From: Topomyia yanbarensis | Taxonomy: Eukaryota > Arthropoda > Insecta > Diptera > Culicidae | Direction: 5' to 3' | Length of the DNA: 64,000 bases | NCBI RefSeq assembly: GCF_030247195.1 | Contig: NC_080672.1 | Span: 26,295,906 to 26,359,905, forward strand | Part shown: positions 20,560 to 32,469 of the stretch, one piece after another | How the letters are laid out: each line of letters starts with the position of its first letter | Position numbering within the stretch: the first letter of the stretch is position 1 | Position numbers and translations under genes: made by a program | Notes under the pieces: model-generated | Told to the model about the DNA's origin: nothing | The model's input: the letters and a program-made list of their open reading frames with translations, nothing else | Database searches by the model: none

Positions 20560-21640
20560 TCTTGTCTGCACGCATAAAACCTCGAATAAACTGAATAAAC
20601 TATCAAAAATCAATAAAACGAACAAAAAAGGAGCGAAAAACAAAAAAAAGGCTTTCAAATTCATAAAATGAATAGAAAGATTAATATAAATAAAATTAAT
20701 TAAATACATAAATCAAACTAGATTAGCTCATTAAATGGAAAATTAGGCAATATTGAAAAATAGTTATAAAACTAATAAAATAAATTAAATTGACTCAAAC
20801 TAACAAATTGAATAAAATAAATTATCATTAAATGAATCAAATGAATCAAATGAATCAAACGAATCAAAGGAATCAAATGGATCAAATGAATCAAACGAAT
20901 CAAAGGAATCAAATGGATCAAATGAATCAAATGAATCAAGTGGATCGAATGAATTTAATGAATCCAGTGAATACAATGAATCAAACAAATGAAATGGATA
21001 AAATGAATATAATGATTGGAATAAATGAATTGAATATAATTAATAAAACAAAAAATTAATTAATTGAATAAGATGAAAACAAAGGAATCAAAAAATCAAA
21101 ACGAATAGAATTGGTAGAATGCAGGACAAAATGAATTAAATAAAATTAAGCGATGTTAAAAAGTTATAAATTTATAGAAAAAAATAAATTGTGTCAAATA
21201 AATAATTTCGATGAAATCAATAAAACTGAAAAATAGTCAGATTATTAAAATGAAGAATCTGAATAACATGTATGAACTGGAATAAAAACGAATAGAATGC
21301 ATAGAATGAAAACAGTGAATAAAATAAGTTAAATGAATGACATAAATAAAATGCACGAAAGAAATAAACTGATCAGAAAGAATCCAAATAATGAAACCAA
21401 TAAAATAGTTACCATAAACTCAAATGAACAAAATTAATAACAATGCTGAATGAAATAAATAACACGCAATGATCATACATTTAAATTATTCAAATATTCA
21501 AAATGAATAAAATAAACAATACGAATGACTTCCATGAAATGAAGAAACTGAAAAAATTGACTATTTAGAATGAAATTAAAAATCATTTTGAATAAAGTAA
21601 ATGAATAAATAGAATTGTACGAATTTGAGAACCATTGTAT
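20560..21640 (+). repeat. A-rich degenerate array of AATGAATCAA/AATAAAAT units
   Basis: The core at 20832-21000 is a decanucleotide/pentamer array (AATGAATCAAATGAATCAAA with substitutions); it decays outward into AATGAATAAA-like units. Frames through it encode MNQMNQ or FDSFDS repeats and are not genes. The array follows the 20461 head signature. A similar head plus array occurs at 61935-62680. Confidence 0.7.
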
Positions 21641-21924
21641 CAGAAAGTTATGAATTGTTTTTGAAAATCCCATTATCTGAAAAATGGCTAAATAATATAA
21701 AATGGACTTTCTAGGGTTTCCATTCTTTTTTTTTGTTTTCATCTTTTCGTTTTCGTTCTTCTTTTCTTGACGGCGTCGTTTAAGATTATCTGGTGATTCT
21801 TCTTCATTGATCAACCTTAATTAGGCATCAGGAACCTGGAACGTTCAATTTGTTTTGGAATTACAAATTGACGTGCTAGAAGGAACCCTTTTCCACTTTT
21901 TCAAAAATCTTTAGTCTTTGAATA

Positions 21925-22252
21925 AAAGCAAAATCCGCGCAAAAAACTTGATTAAAAATCATCTAAGTCATTTGCTTTCAACTGCGAATAACCGTGTTAA
22001 TTGCAAAATCCGTGCAAAAAAAACTTGATCAAAAATCGTCTAAGTCTTTTGCCTTTAAAAGGACTTAGAACATTTTTGCGAAATCCGTGCAAAAAAACTT
22101 GTTGAGAAATCGTCTAAGTCTTTTGCCTTTAAAAGGACTTAGAATATTTTTGCGAAAACCGTGCAAAAAAAACCGTGCTAATTGCGAAAACCGTGTAAAA
22201 AAGGCCGTGTAAAAAAACCGTGCAAAAAAAACCGTGTAAAAAAACCTTAGTG
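21925..22252. repeat. Right MITE end: CCGTG minisatellite with small palindromes
   Basis: Units of the CCGTGCAAAAAAAA type alternate with two copies of a hairpin-forming block (CTAAGTCTTTT then AAAAGGACTTAG, at about 22048-22069 and 22117-22142). The block ends at CCTTAGTG 22252 followed by the TA duplication. Confidence 0.65.
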
Positions 22253-23370
22253 TACTGTGATTTGTGGTGATTCGCATAAGACCGAGTATTTAGGATGAGG
22301 AACATTTTCTGAAAGTGAAAATGGAGGCCACACTTACGATAGTTACCTTTATTGAGTTCTACCACCTCAGGTATTCTTCGCTCATAGCGTTCAACAAATT
22401 GGATCAGGCTAAATCATTGATTTTGAATGATTTAAAGCCATTAAATTTTAATGGCTGTGTATGACAATGCTGTAATTAAGATCTTCATATAAATGGACGG
22501 TGAGGGAATCAATGTTCGGTTACAAGATCGGATACCGCTTACTTGCAGATACATATCACATATGGGAGAAATGCTGTACAAAACATAATGCGATAGTACA
22601 ATTACACACAGTATTCTTTGTAGATATCAAAGACAAAATACTACGTTCCAGTTCTGTGAAAAAACGTCACATTACGATTTATTTACCGCTGAACACAAAC
22701 AATTACCAAATATGTGGCACATGTTCAGGTAATATTGACAACGGCAAAAGCTGCGTCAATATCTCAAAATCTACAGCCAGCACAATCATCTCGGAAATTC
22801 ACAATCATAAAGGCAACAAGCAAGCATGTTTGCGAACATAAAGGCAGCAACTACGATGATGACACGGAAGTGTACAATAGCTAGATAGATATGAACGACC
22901 CCCTGTACGCAGTAGGTGAGGAAAAAATATTTCTCTGCTTCGTAAACAGGTATCTACGTGCAATGGTTAAGAGCTTGTGTGAGATCTGTTGGACAACCAG
23001 TAAAACTCATTTTCATATTTTTATTGTTGGAAATAGATATAACTAGGAAGCAGAACCACTGTTTCGATTGGCTAAAGCACTGAACCGAGTTCACTTATGA
23101 ATTATTTAGAAAATAGTACAATAAGTTTCATGGACGACTGAGTACTAAAACTCTGCGAAAGTGAACGCATCATCGCAAGTGATTGTCCCGTTTAACAAAA
23201 CTCAGATGTAATACTCGATATTGGCAACTCTATTTTAAATTGAAATGACAGGTTTTTAAATTGCACCCAATTTGAATTACTGTATTAGGTCTGTGCACTC
23301 TGTACTCTTAGTATAAATACTAGACGTCACATTGAAGCGTACTAGACAAAAAATATTTCAATCATGTATT
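22253..23370 (+). repeat. Right part of the interrupted hAT-like repeat copy
   Basis: Matches the reverse complement of 20020 down to about 19270: GGTGATTCGCATAAGACCG, then GACAATGCTGTAATTAAGAT, GATCGGATACCGCTTACT, GCAGCAACTACGATGATGAC and TGCACTCTGTACTC. The 113-residue frame at 22500-22841 lies in it but does not align in frame with the coding-like scrap of the other copy, so I treat it as non-functional. Confidence 0.65.
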
Positions 23371-25150
23371 TCGAAAATAAGTCAACCGGTCATTCTAAGT
23401 TCCTTTAACAGGGCTCCGCTAAAAAAAGTTTCAACCATTTGAATACATTCATGCGCCGTATTAACTCATGTAACAATTTCCTTGTTACCTTTTTGAACTC
23501 CGCCGGCGCAAAACGAAGACAAAAAATCTGCAAACACTTTCTTTATTCCTTCCGCAACATGAGAACGTTTGAAACGTGCTAGGAAGCAACAGGACCCACC
23601 GACGACGACATTGGGGTATGACCTGTCAAAGATGGCCCTGTGGGGTAGGTAGGGACCACGGCGGCGGCGGGATTCTTTAGGTCTATTTTTAGCCTGCTAC
23701 CGCAGCTGTTTGATGGTTCTTCTCGTCGGTTTTTCTGAATGAAAGTTGAGTACCTTTTCCCTTTCCAATCCTCTTTGCTAACTACACTTTGCCGCCACCC
23801 TCGCACCTCGACAACTTTCACCGTTTCGGCATGTTTTTCCCTTTTTCCCCAAATCCTGCTGTATCCTGTCAGTGTTGTAGCACAGCCCTCCGGCCGATCC
23901 GGGGAAGGCTGACAAATGGAACCAAATCTTGCTGTGCTTAGAACTGAACCGTGGAGAATGATGTAAATTACTTCCATCCTTTGTGTGCGGTTGGGTTTGT
24001 AAGTCAGTCGCGGTGTGGTACAACGTACAACGTACCATCGCTCGAAACAGGTGTGAGTCTAGTACCGGGCTTACCCAGCTTGGCTTGGCTTGTCGGAAAT
24101 GACGCGTTGGAAAAAAAGAAGTCACAACTTTTCTTCGACACGGGGCTCTGTTGTTCTGCTTTTTTGTTCGCTCGTGCCCATCTAAATGTGCCCCGGAGGT
24201 TGCGGAGCCGGTGGTTGATCTTGTGAATAAATGGTTTATTTCTTGTTGCTCTCGAAAGTTGCTGCTTTGTGGATGAGATGCGATGATTGCTTGTCCTGAT
24301 GGTCTATTATGAAGAGGGGGAAAGAGAGGGGCGACGGAAGCAATTCAATTACGCTTGTGTGTTCCTCTTGGGAGCGCTCCGCACAGTAAATACCCATTGG
24401 TGATTGGAAGCTTTTGCAATGGTGATGAGTTGAATGTAAATCACGGAACCGGCCGTCATTCGAAAGAGTCATTATCTCGTAATGTGATTGCGGGGAGTAA
24501 TCAAGTCGGTTGCTGCAGGAAATCATGCGGATGTTTATTCTGTTCGTTGTCCTGAATAAAGCGTGGAGTTTTTTTTTCTTTTTGACGCAGACAGTCGCAA
24601 TTTCCTTGCAAATGAATAACTTCTATTTAAGTTGTTCCGGAATTAGACACCAGTTTGGAAAAGTGTAGGCTCTAATTTATGTACTCAAATCCGTGCGGAA
24701 CTATCTTGAAAACAAGCTCAACCATTATGCAATCTTAAATTCCCATAAGGGAAAATTGGACTGAACCACTTTGTGCATTAAGGGCACAAAATCTAACTTA
24801 AATTAAGTTTTATTTTTTGTGTTTTGAATTCATCTCGTCAATAACTAGCACCATCTGGGTGTCTAGTTAGACGATGTATATAAACTAGTACCCAAATTAG
24901 CACAAGTTAGACAAAAAAAAATTCCAAACAGTTCGCACGACACATGTGAACGTTCAAAGCAACTGACTCGTCCCGAGTGATGTCCCGGGAAGCTCAACCA
25001 ACCAAGCACACCGAAAAATAAAACAACCCAATAAGAGTAAATTCCTTGAATTTTATTCTGGATACTGTCAGTGAGTGATGGCGTTACGGGGAAGCAAAGG
25101 GAGCAACCGCTCCGAGTAATTGTTTCAGTAAACACGATAAAAGTCAAATG
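23371..25150. other. Probably low-copy region, no supported gene
   Basis: GC content is higher at 23570-24560 than around it. Frames up to 132 residues on the minus strand (23579-23977) have no recognisable domains and overlap one another in several frames. No element termini seen. A host exon cannot be excluded. Confidence 0.4.
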
Positions 25151-25226
25151 CATGTAACACGACTGAATTTATATTATAATATTTATATTACTGGGATCAC
25201 GGATGCGATCAAATGAAACTATATAC

Positions 25227-25391
25227 TGTTGCGGAGACAACGAAGCTGGATCTAAATGAAACAATTTATTCCGTGGTAGAATTCAATTATAAATTCCTGT
25301 AAAATGTAATTACTAATTCAGTGTTCAATAATTCAACAACTTTTCTACATACTTTTAGCGATCTAGCTTCGGCTAAAATTCTCTGGCAACA
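25227..25391 (-). repeat. Probable BEL/Pao 3' LTR
   Basis: On the minus strand the block starts TGTTGCCAGAGAATTTTAGC and ends GTTGTCTCCGCAACA, so it has the inverted termini TGTTGC/GCAACA. AATAAATTG lies inside as a candidate polyadenylation signal. It follows the BEL pol end at 25662-25988 in the correct orientation. No second LTR is present for comparison. Confidence 0.5.
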
Positions 25392-25661
25392 CTGTCTAGT
25401 CCGAGCGATCGTACCTTATGTCAATAATCAACTGAACGCGGTTATGATCACTACTTCTCTGTTTTTGTCTAGCTTATGTTGCTATTTACTAGGTTTTTCA
25501 CTAGGTAGCTTTAACAATAGCACTAGCAGTAGTAGTAGATTTATTACTTTAACAAATAAATTTAGTTTAAGCAATAGTGCAGTGCACTTTTGATTTTTGT
25601 GTAGCAGTAGGATGTAGTATCGAGTAGGTTTACGATGGCAATTTGTTTATGTTTACGTCCT

Positions 25662-25988
25662 TCAGGTTGCTCCCGATCCTTTCATCAGTGGCGTAACATT
25701 TAGTGGGGGCAACGAAGCGGTAGTTGTTGACGGGGCGTATTCAACATATACATATTGTGCAATCTCAAAGGATGCGTAGAAAACTACACTGAGTTGACCT
25801 TGCGTAAGAATACGCATGTATCCTAAGACGACTGTCCCATTCGCCGTTTGTACAGCCACTCGACGTACTCTGTCTTCTTTGCCTGGATAAACCTTCAGCA
25901 CGCGCTCCCGAAGCCAACGATTGCGAAACAACAACACTAAATCACCTTCTTTGATTGGTTTCACATCAAGGAACCACTTTATCCACAA
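25662..25988 (-). pseudogene. BEL/Pao Pol C-terminus (DUF5641-like)
   Basis: The minus-strand frame reads WFLDVKPIKEGDLVLLFRNR, then WLRERVLKVYPGKEDRVRRV and VQTANGTVV. This is the domain that follows integrase in BEL/Pao polyproteins. The frame begins abruptly and upstream integrase is missing. After about residue 65 the sequence no longer looks like Pol; it contains CAGTGGCGTAAC (25686-25697 on the plus strand), which resembles a DNA-transposon end, so a second insertion may have disrupted the terminus. Confidence 0.75.
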
Positions 25989-26320
25989 TATGAAACAAAT
26001 ATGTTCAAATTTTGTCAGTCTTCAATACATAATGGGGCTGCTAAATCGGTCATTGTATTAATTCTAAAAATTACACAGGAAATCACAGACATCTACAGGA
26101 AAATATTGCTTGTAGCCAATCTATTATGTGCATCAAATTTTATAGAACACCGCATTGAATTGAAATATTTGTTGATTAAATGAAATTTGTTTATTTCCCC
26201 AAAATATTGTAATTTTTAAGAGTTTAATATTTTGTGCTTCCATGAATTGTAGCTGATATCAATTTCTATCGATTTTTGTATTTAAACATTGGGATAGACA
26301 AAGCTTTTTTTTGTAAAAAA
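25989..26320. other. Unassigned AT-rich stretch
   Basis: Only a 60-residue frame without recognisable features. No element ends seen. Confidence 0.4.
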
Positions 26321-26325
26321 ACGCT

Positions 26326-26540
26326 TTTAATCCACCTAACAGTGTGATGAGACATTTCTTATAACTCTAAATACTCTCTTCGGATAATATATCGTTTGAG
26401 AACATTTAGAACTTGATGCTTCGCGATGTTTTTGATAACACATACTACATGGGATAGTGGCAGGACTCAGAGAATCGCTCAAATCAGCATAGGACAACAT
26501 CAGTGCTAGAAATCTCAAACCAAATCAATGGGAAAGCGAA
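26326..26540 (+). repeat. MITE head signature and flanking relic
   Basis: TTTTAATCCACCTAACAGTG then TGATGAGACATTTCTTA matches the signature at 20461. The following 170 bp shows no partner end. Confidence 0.45.
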
Positions 26541-27175
26541 AAAATGGCCCATAAAATAGACATACCAACGAATTATTGTTAATGCTCTGTTAATAAAATA
26601 TCTAAATTGTGGTGGGAAAACTGAATTTTCATAAAGGGGTTATATATTGTACTGAGACAAAAAAATCGAATTTTTTTTTTGAATCGATTTGAAGTTTATA
26701 CTTTACTCAAATTTCCAACGCGACTGAGAACTAAGAAATCAACGCTTTTTCTTGAAAAGGGCGATACTAGCAGTGATACCATTCAAAGAAAATCAACAGT
26801 GAATATTTCCAGACTTGGTTTTATTTCCTATTTAAGAACTATTGTGTTTTTTACATCCTAGATTGCATGATTCAGTGAACGAAACCCAAAACTTCATAAA
26901 GTATTTGAAATTATTAAATAAAAATTTGTTTTGACGTAGGACTACGTCTTTGTTTTCGATATGGAGGTGCACTTTGCAAATTCAACAAAAATGGTATGTA
27001 ACGAAAAGTGGTTCAATTTTAAACGCTTATAATTCAGCCATCTTGTGGTAAATTTTCATTTTTTTGCGCATATCACTCAGAAATACTTCTAAGAATAGAT
27101 TCCAATAGATAAACCAAAAAATTTTTGATATCATGACATTAAAATTTTAAATAAGGTTCAACACAGTTAAAACAC
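26541..27175. other. Unassigned AT-rich stretch
   Basis: Frames of about 60 residues only. Contains phrases such as GTAGGACTACGTC (a short palindromic motif) at about 26936-26948 and poly-T runs. Confidence 0.4.
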
Positions 27176-27180
27176 CACGC

Positions 27181-27580
27181 ATTTGCACACAGAAGGCTGC
27201 GCTTCCCTAGTCTGGCGCGGCAGATTTATATACCTAACGCGCAACGCTTCTATGAATGACGTCATCATCGACTATTTAATGAGCAGATTTGGTCGGGCAA
27301 GCTCAGTTAACTCTTGGACAGCAGGCGGAGCAGAGCATTGCGCTGCATGCTCCCACAGCCAGTGTAGCAGAGGCTAGCGTCGTGGTACTAGTTGTCTCTT
27401 TCGCGCCACCCATTATCACCAGCGTTGACTCATTTTGCTTGGTGCGTATCTTCCATTCGTATACGGACACGATGTACTGTCACAGCTTTTTGATTCAAGC
27501 ACGGCACACCGTTCGCTTGAGTTTATTGTTGAGGCGAATGTGTAGGTATGTTCAAGTGTTGCGTGTATGATAGCTTTCGG
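27181..27580 (+). promoter_or_regulatory. GC-rich island with TATA-like and CRE-like motifs
   Basis: A 400-bp block of higher GC contains GATTTATATACC (27220-27231), then the palindrome TGACGTCA (27257-27264) with a following CTATTTAATGAGC. A 93-residue frame (27289-27570) is not recognisable. These motifs would suit an insect RNA polymerase II promoter or a transposon's promoter region, but position alone does not prove activity. Confidence 0.2.
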
Positions 27581-28290
27581 TTTTTCTTTGCGTTGTCGTC
27601 TCCATGACAGGCTAAGTAGACGAAAAGTTTCTTAGCAACAAATTCACGCGAATGGATAGAAGAAAGTGCAACGAAGGTTTATTATTTACGTTTCATCAAT
27701 TTATTGATTCCACGAGATTCATTTCCACTCAACCTATCCCACTCTGATTCTACCAATACATAGGTACTACAAAGCCTATTTATGAATGGATGCACTGTTA
27801 CTCAAAAAATCGCTGCAAAAAATGCATCTAGGTCCATCCATAAAACTATTTTCGATTCTTGTATATGTTTTGCTTCGATATATGATTAAGACCACTGCAT
27901 TCGCTACACTTATGTGTACTTTAGGAAAATTACAATAACAGCAAAATAAAACTATAAAACTTGTCCTATACAAGAACTGTGACTGTATTGTCTAAAACAT
28001 GGCTTTTAAGCATCGGTCTGGTTGTTTACCGCACACAATAGAAAGCTTTTTAAAAGTTTTAAAGCAGTTCCAGATATTAGTTCCGTTTTCCATCGCAGTT
28101 TTCTGTCTGCTTTCGTTAATCGGATTCGATCGCTCATTGTAAATAAAATGACCTGATGAGCAAGACGGTTTGATTCATGAATTGAACTGTAGAAAGAAAT
28201 GTTTGATTAATTATTAATCCAAATGTAATAAGAAATTAAATATTTCACGTATTGCAGTCATACGTCTGCACTACGTACAACCCCATAGTA
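27581..28290. other. Unassigned stretch
   Basis: No frames longer than about 65 residues, no element ends seen. Confidence 0.4.
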
Positions 28291-28296
28291 GTTTTT

Positions 28297-28750
28297 GCTA
28301 GTATCGCCCCTTTGGCGATTGTTTACTTTTTCGGTCCCACCTATCAGCATCGAAGTATCGCCCTTACGTTTTTTTACAATAACTACCGTTCTGCACCACC
28401 GATTTCGTCCGTGTTTTTTCAATAGCGATCATTGTTACTATTTACAGCTGGTATCAGCTTAATAATCCTAAAAAAACAGTTTCGCCTCTAAACTGCTAGC
28501 AAAAAAAGTATTGCCCTGTTTGTTTACATGAAGCGTGGAGGGCGAAACTTTAAATAAACAAACAAAAATACAGTTTCGCCCGTTGTATTTTTTGCTGTAG
28601 TTTAAGAGAGCAATATCGTAGAATCAAATTTTTTAGGTTAATTTGTTGCGTTTCAAAGCCCTCATTCGCATGTATGAAAAAAGCCCTATGTTTACATTTG
28701 TAAGTATCGCCCTTTTCACAAAAAAGCGTTGAAATGAAATCGCAGCTCCT
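28297..28750. repeat. Cluster of GTATCGCCC / GGGCGAAAC motifs
   Basis: The motif occurs in both orientations: about 28299 (AGTATCGCCCC), 28354 (AGTATCGCCC), 28481 (AGTTTCGCC), 28507 (AGTATTGCCC), 28541 (GGGCGAAAC), 28572 (AGTTTCGCCC) and 28693 (AGTATCGCCC). TTGTTTACAT/ATGTTTAC phrases lie between. This suggests a MITE built of short internal repeats; its limits were not found. Confidence 0.45.
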
Positions 28751-30360
28751 CATATCACGCTATCTCTGAAGTGCATGCGTGCATAGTTTCAAATTTTACT
28801 TCAACATCGACTTTTTCTAAAGGTGACTTCCCAGTAGTATCCTTGATTTAAATTATTATCGCTAATCCTAATGCCAAAGAACAAATAAAAACCTCTCCAA
28901 AACGAACCGTTTGGGAAAATCATCATAATTACTGGAATTTTCATTTTCACGAATCTTTTCGATAACGTTCCGTCACTTGCGTTAATGCACTGGGTGAACA
29001 GTGCTCTGAAAATCTAGCGAAATCGTCTTAGGGCACCAGCGGGTCTAATTCAGAGCCATCTGCGCGGCTGTAAATCTGTAAAGAATACTAAAAATTAATT
29101 TCTATTCCGTAATTTTCAGTTCAGCAATTCGAGAGATCCTTCTCACCGCAAGCCATGAAAAATAGACTACGTTGTGAAGCGATGGTCACTATTTATTAAA
29201 AAATCACGGTTAAATAAAAAATAAAACTATTAAAAAATTTCAAATAGTTTATAATTTTCACAAACTTAAGCTTTCGTAATATTGTGTAGGGAAAAAGCTG
29301 AAAATTTCAGTGTTTTCTCTATCTGCAAGATATAAACCCTTAAGTATACCAATTAATTGGTATACGAATTGGAATAGGTTCGCCAAATTTTGGAAGAAGT
29401 CTATAAAATAACCCCTTGAAAACTACTTAAAAATTGTTGTAGTTCGATGCAATAAAAAAATCTTCAAAAATGAAATGTACCTATTAATGTGAAACACAGT
29501 GAATAATACATACAATAAAGACCCATTTTTATCAGTCTCATGGTGCATTTTAGGCTGACAGAATGGGGACATTGACTAAATCGGGCATTTTTTTTCTTTA
29601 TAATAAACTGAAGCTGTTAAAATATTCTTCCCGTCCCTTGATGTAGTCTGATAATTATTTCTGAACTTTTTATTTTTGCATATTTCCATCTTCATGATAA
29701 GGAAAACATGCTCAAGAAAGGATTTACTCGAATTCAGTCTTGTTCGTCTGCTAGAGCCCATCAAACATATGTTCATATTTGGCTGATAAAATCGGAGCTT
29801 CAATGTATTATAATAGATATTCAGCATTCGAAGAAGTTTCTTGTGAACGAGTGTAGAACGACTTTGTTTCTACTTACTTGAAGTCAGCAGCGTAGCGAGA
29901 AATTCGAAGTTTTAAAAATATTGTAGAATTAATTTTTCAGAAAATAGTAACAGAGTTCGTGTCTTTAGCGAATTTGTTGAGACTTTGTTGTAGTCATGGA
30001 TATTAACCTGAGAAAATTCACCATAAATACTTCTTGGACGATATACCGTCAAAATTATTTTATCAAATGATGCGCTGTTTAACGTTTGTAAAACTCATTG
30101 AAGATACTAAACCTCCGAAATTGGCGGTTTCAAAATGATGCTATCTTGACCTTAAATTACTGTTTTTGAACATTTGACTAATATATATAATTGGTCATAC
30201 AACAAAAATCAAATGCTCATCAAAATCGATCAGGACCTGCTAGAGTCGAATGGAAATCGTCATTTTTCATAAATTTCTCTCTACATTCGGAAAGTGTTAT
30301 CCTCGTTATTAATCATATTACGTTTCCGTCTCAACTCGACGCATTCCCAAAATAAAAACC
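28751..30360. other. Long unassigned AT-rich stretch
   Basis: One phrase at 29515-29550 (AATAAAGACCCATTTTTATC then AG) recurs in the MITE at 52341-52544, so a related fragment is present. A direct short palindrome TATACCAATTAATTGGTATA lies at 29344-29363. No coding frames supported. Confidence 0.45.
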
Positions 30361-30365
30361 TGTTG

Positions 30366-31155
30366 TAATCCACCTAGTGATGCAATTGTGCTTTTCTCAT
30401 TTGTTCAGACTACGATTCCATGGCTGGTTATGTTCAATACAATGGTGGAAATGAATATTACATGTTCAGTACGATTTACACATACATACAATGGATCGAC
30501 AGCCACGATCTTGAGATACTATGTGATACTGAAACATCGCTTGAAACCAGCGGCGGATCATGGAGAAAGATTCGGGAGGTCCAGGTCCTGCCGAAAATTT
30601 TCAACTTGTTAAGAAATTTTAAACTAGTTTTAATTTCAAAGTAGCAACCCCTTACTGCATACTCCCTCTGGGCCGGTATGATTGACGATTTTTAGAGTGA
30701 TTGCATAACCTTTCTATATGAGAAAGGCAAAAATGTACCAAAGTCCAAAGAAGTCAATTTTTGTCAAACATTTCAATGTTTCATGCATTTTAAAGTAATT
30801 TGGCATCAAAAATACAAATTTGATTTTGAAAATTTTTCATTTCGGTTTATATGGGAATTTGCTGTGTGATTGCACTTTGCAATTCGTAACTCCGGAACCG
30901 GAAGTCCAATCAATAAAAAATTCAATAGCAGCCGATGGTTGCTGGAAGATTGTACCTTTCATTTGAGACTAACTTTGTGCAAGTCGGTCCAGCCATCTCT
31001 GAGAAACAGAGGTCACATTTTTTTCCACATACACACATATACATACCCACACAGACATTTTCCGATCTCGACGAACTCAGTCGATTGGCATATGACACTC
31101 GGCCCTCCGGGTCGGGATTAGATTGACGAATTTTAGAGTGAATGAGAAAGGCAAA
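30366..31155 (+). repeat. Two adjacent MITE units ending GAGAAAGGCAAAA
   Basis: The first unit runs from TAATCCACCTAG (30366) to GAGAAAGGCAAAAATG (30719). The second starts there and ends GAGAAAGGCAAAAAC (31143-31157). The second contains CCGGAACCGGAAGTCCAATC, CAGCCATCTCTGAGAAA, a CACATACACA tract and CGGCCCTCCGGGTCGGG. The minus-strand copy at 43752-44390 has the same order of blocks. No coding potential. Confidence 0.65.
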
Positions 31156-31429
31156 AACATTTTTGGCAAATGTTGAAAGTTATGCATTTTTTTGGTGAGC
31201 AGTTCTATGTTTCATAGACATCAAATCAATTTTAACTTCGCTTTCTATTAAATAAAGACCCTTATTACAGTACATCTCTACAAAAACGAGATCAATTTGA
31301 AAATAAATCTGAGGATTATGATTGATTACAAAACGAATTTTATATTGGAATGTTTTCAGGCAGGAATTTGATATTGATGCAATTAGACAACTGTGAAATC
31401 AAGACACATAGATCAGTTACATATCAGGA

Positions 31430-31636
31430 CCCCATTCCGACAATTTATCAATAGTCCTCATGATGTTTACAACAACAGGTTATCAATCTACGGATCAGAT
31501 AATTGTTATTGTAATATTGAATTAAATCAGTCTGCATCAATAAATTTTTAACTTCAATCCAATATTTTTTTTGGGTGTGGTGGGGGGTTTGTATGGTGTT
31601 AAACCCCAAAACCTTCTCTTGGCTACGCCGTTGCTG
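31430..31636. repeat. DNA-transposon right end (GGCTACGCCGTTG)
   Basis: TGTTAAACCCCAAAACCTTC then TCTTGGCTACGCCGTTG resembles the end of the CAGTGGCGTAGCCA class of non-autonomous transposons. A poly-T and G-rich run precedes it. The other end and target duplication were not identified. Confidence 0.35.
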
Positions 31637-31639
31637 GGA

Positions 31640-32465
31640 GTTATTTATTTCGCTTTTCATTTTCCGATATGTTTCAGATCGATCCGATGGTTATAAGTTA
31701 GAAAAATTGCAGTCAGAAGGTTCGCACAAATGAACATTTTTGCACTGATAAGTTATCAAGTTGCTTCCAGACAACTTGGAAGTGTTCGGTGATTATTCCT
31801 AGTGGTTGTCGATAGAAAAATGAAATACAAAATTCGATTGTTTGGCTTATTTCAATGGATTATTACTATATTGAACAATAAATAGGCGACAAAGAGTAAT
31901 CAACAAACAACAAGCCATAACTTTTAAAGTATTCAAAATAGATTTTGAAGTCTTCAGTAAAGTTATTCGCAAAAGTAAGAGCTACAAATTTGCTGAAGGC
32001 ATCATTTCGATATAATCACTTCCAAGAAAATTTGTGAAAATATCTCACTCATCGGGGGATTAATCAGCAAAAGCATAATACCAAAAGAAAGGGCATATTG
32101 CCTCCATTAAATTCTCCGAAGATACTATTGACCTACAATAAGCCGTTTTGGCGTTAATAATAGATTACATGTTTTTGGTCATATTTCTGGCAATGGGAAA
32201 TGATAAAAATCTTTCGTCCGCATTTAATGTTAAATATCTCTTTTGATAATAGTCCGATTTCAACAACCTATAGCTTCTTCGAAAGGTATTCATTAAAGCT
32301 ATCTAAAAACATATATAGTTAATCTATATTGTCAATTTTGGCAGATAATTCAAAAAAACTGCAAAAAACGCCATTTTTACGCGTTTAAACATTTATATCT
32401 TGGAAACTAAACATCAGAATCAAAATCAAATTAATAGCGTTCTTACTGTTTTTTAGTTCTTTCAT
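31640..32465. other. Unassigned AT-rich stretch
   Basis: No frames or element ends recognised. Confidence 0.4.
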
Positions 32466-32469
32466 TTAG

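Larger units (their letters stand above)
9780..22252. mobile_element. TA-flanked insertion with CACTAAGG termini, carrying nested elements
   Basis: The left end is CACTAAGGTTTTTTTTACAC and the right end is the inverted form ...GTGTAAAAAAACCTTAGTG. Both are flanked by TA (9778-9779, 22253-22254), as for Tc1/mariner-type MITEs. Removing it rejoins two halves of an older repeat in register: ...CCGGCCAAA-TA-CTGTGATT against CCAGCCACATACGGTGATT in the uninterrupted copy near 20021. Most of the 12.5 kb is later nested insertions, including 11029-20372. A single MITE later broken open is the simplest view; movement as a composite unit is possible but unproven. Confidence 0.65.

Noticed and set aside
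20800..21059. MNQMNQ and FDSFDS repeat proteins
   Set aside because: They arise from the AATGAATCAA array read in different frames; no gene context.
23579..24226. Overlapping 90-132-aa frames
   Set aside because: Three mutually overlapping frames on both strands, none with recognisable motifs; explained by higher GC content.
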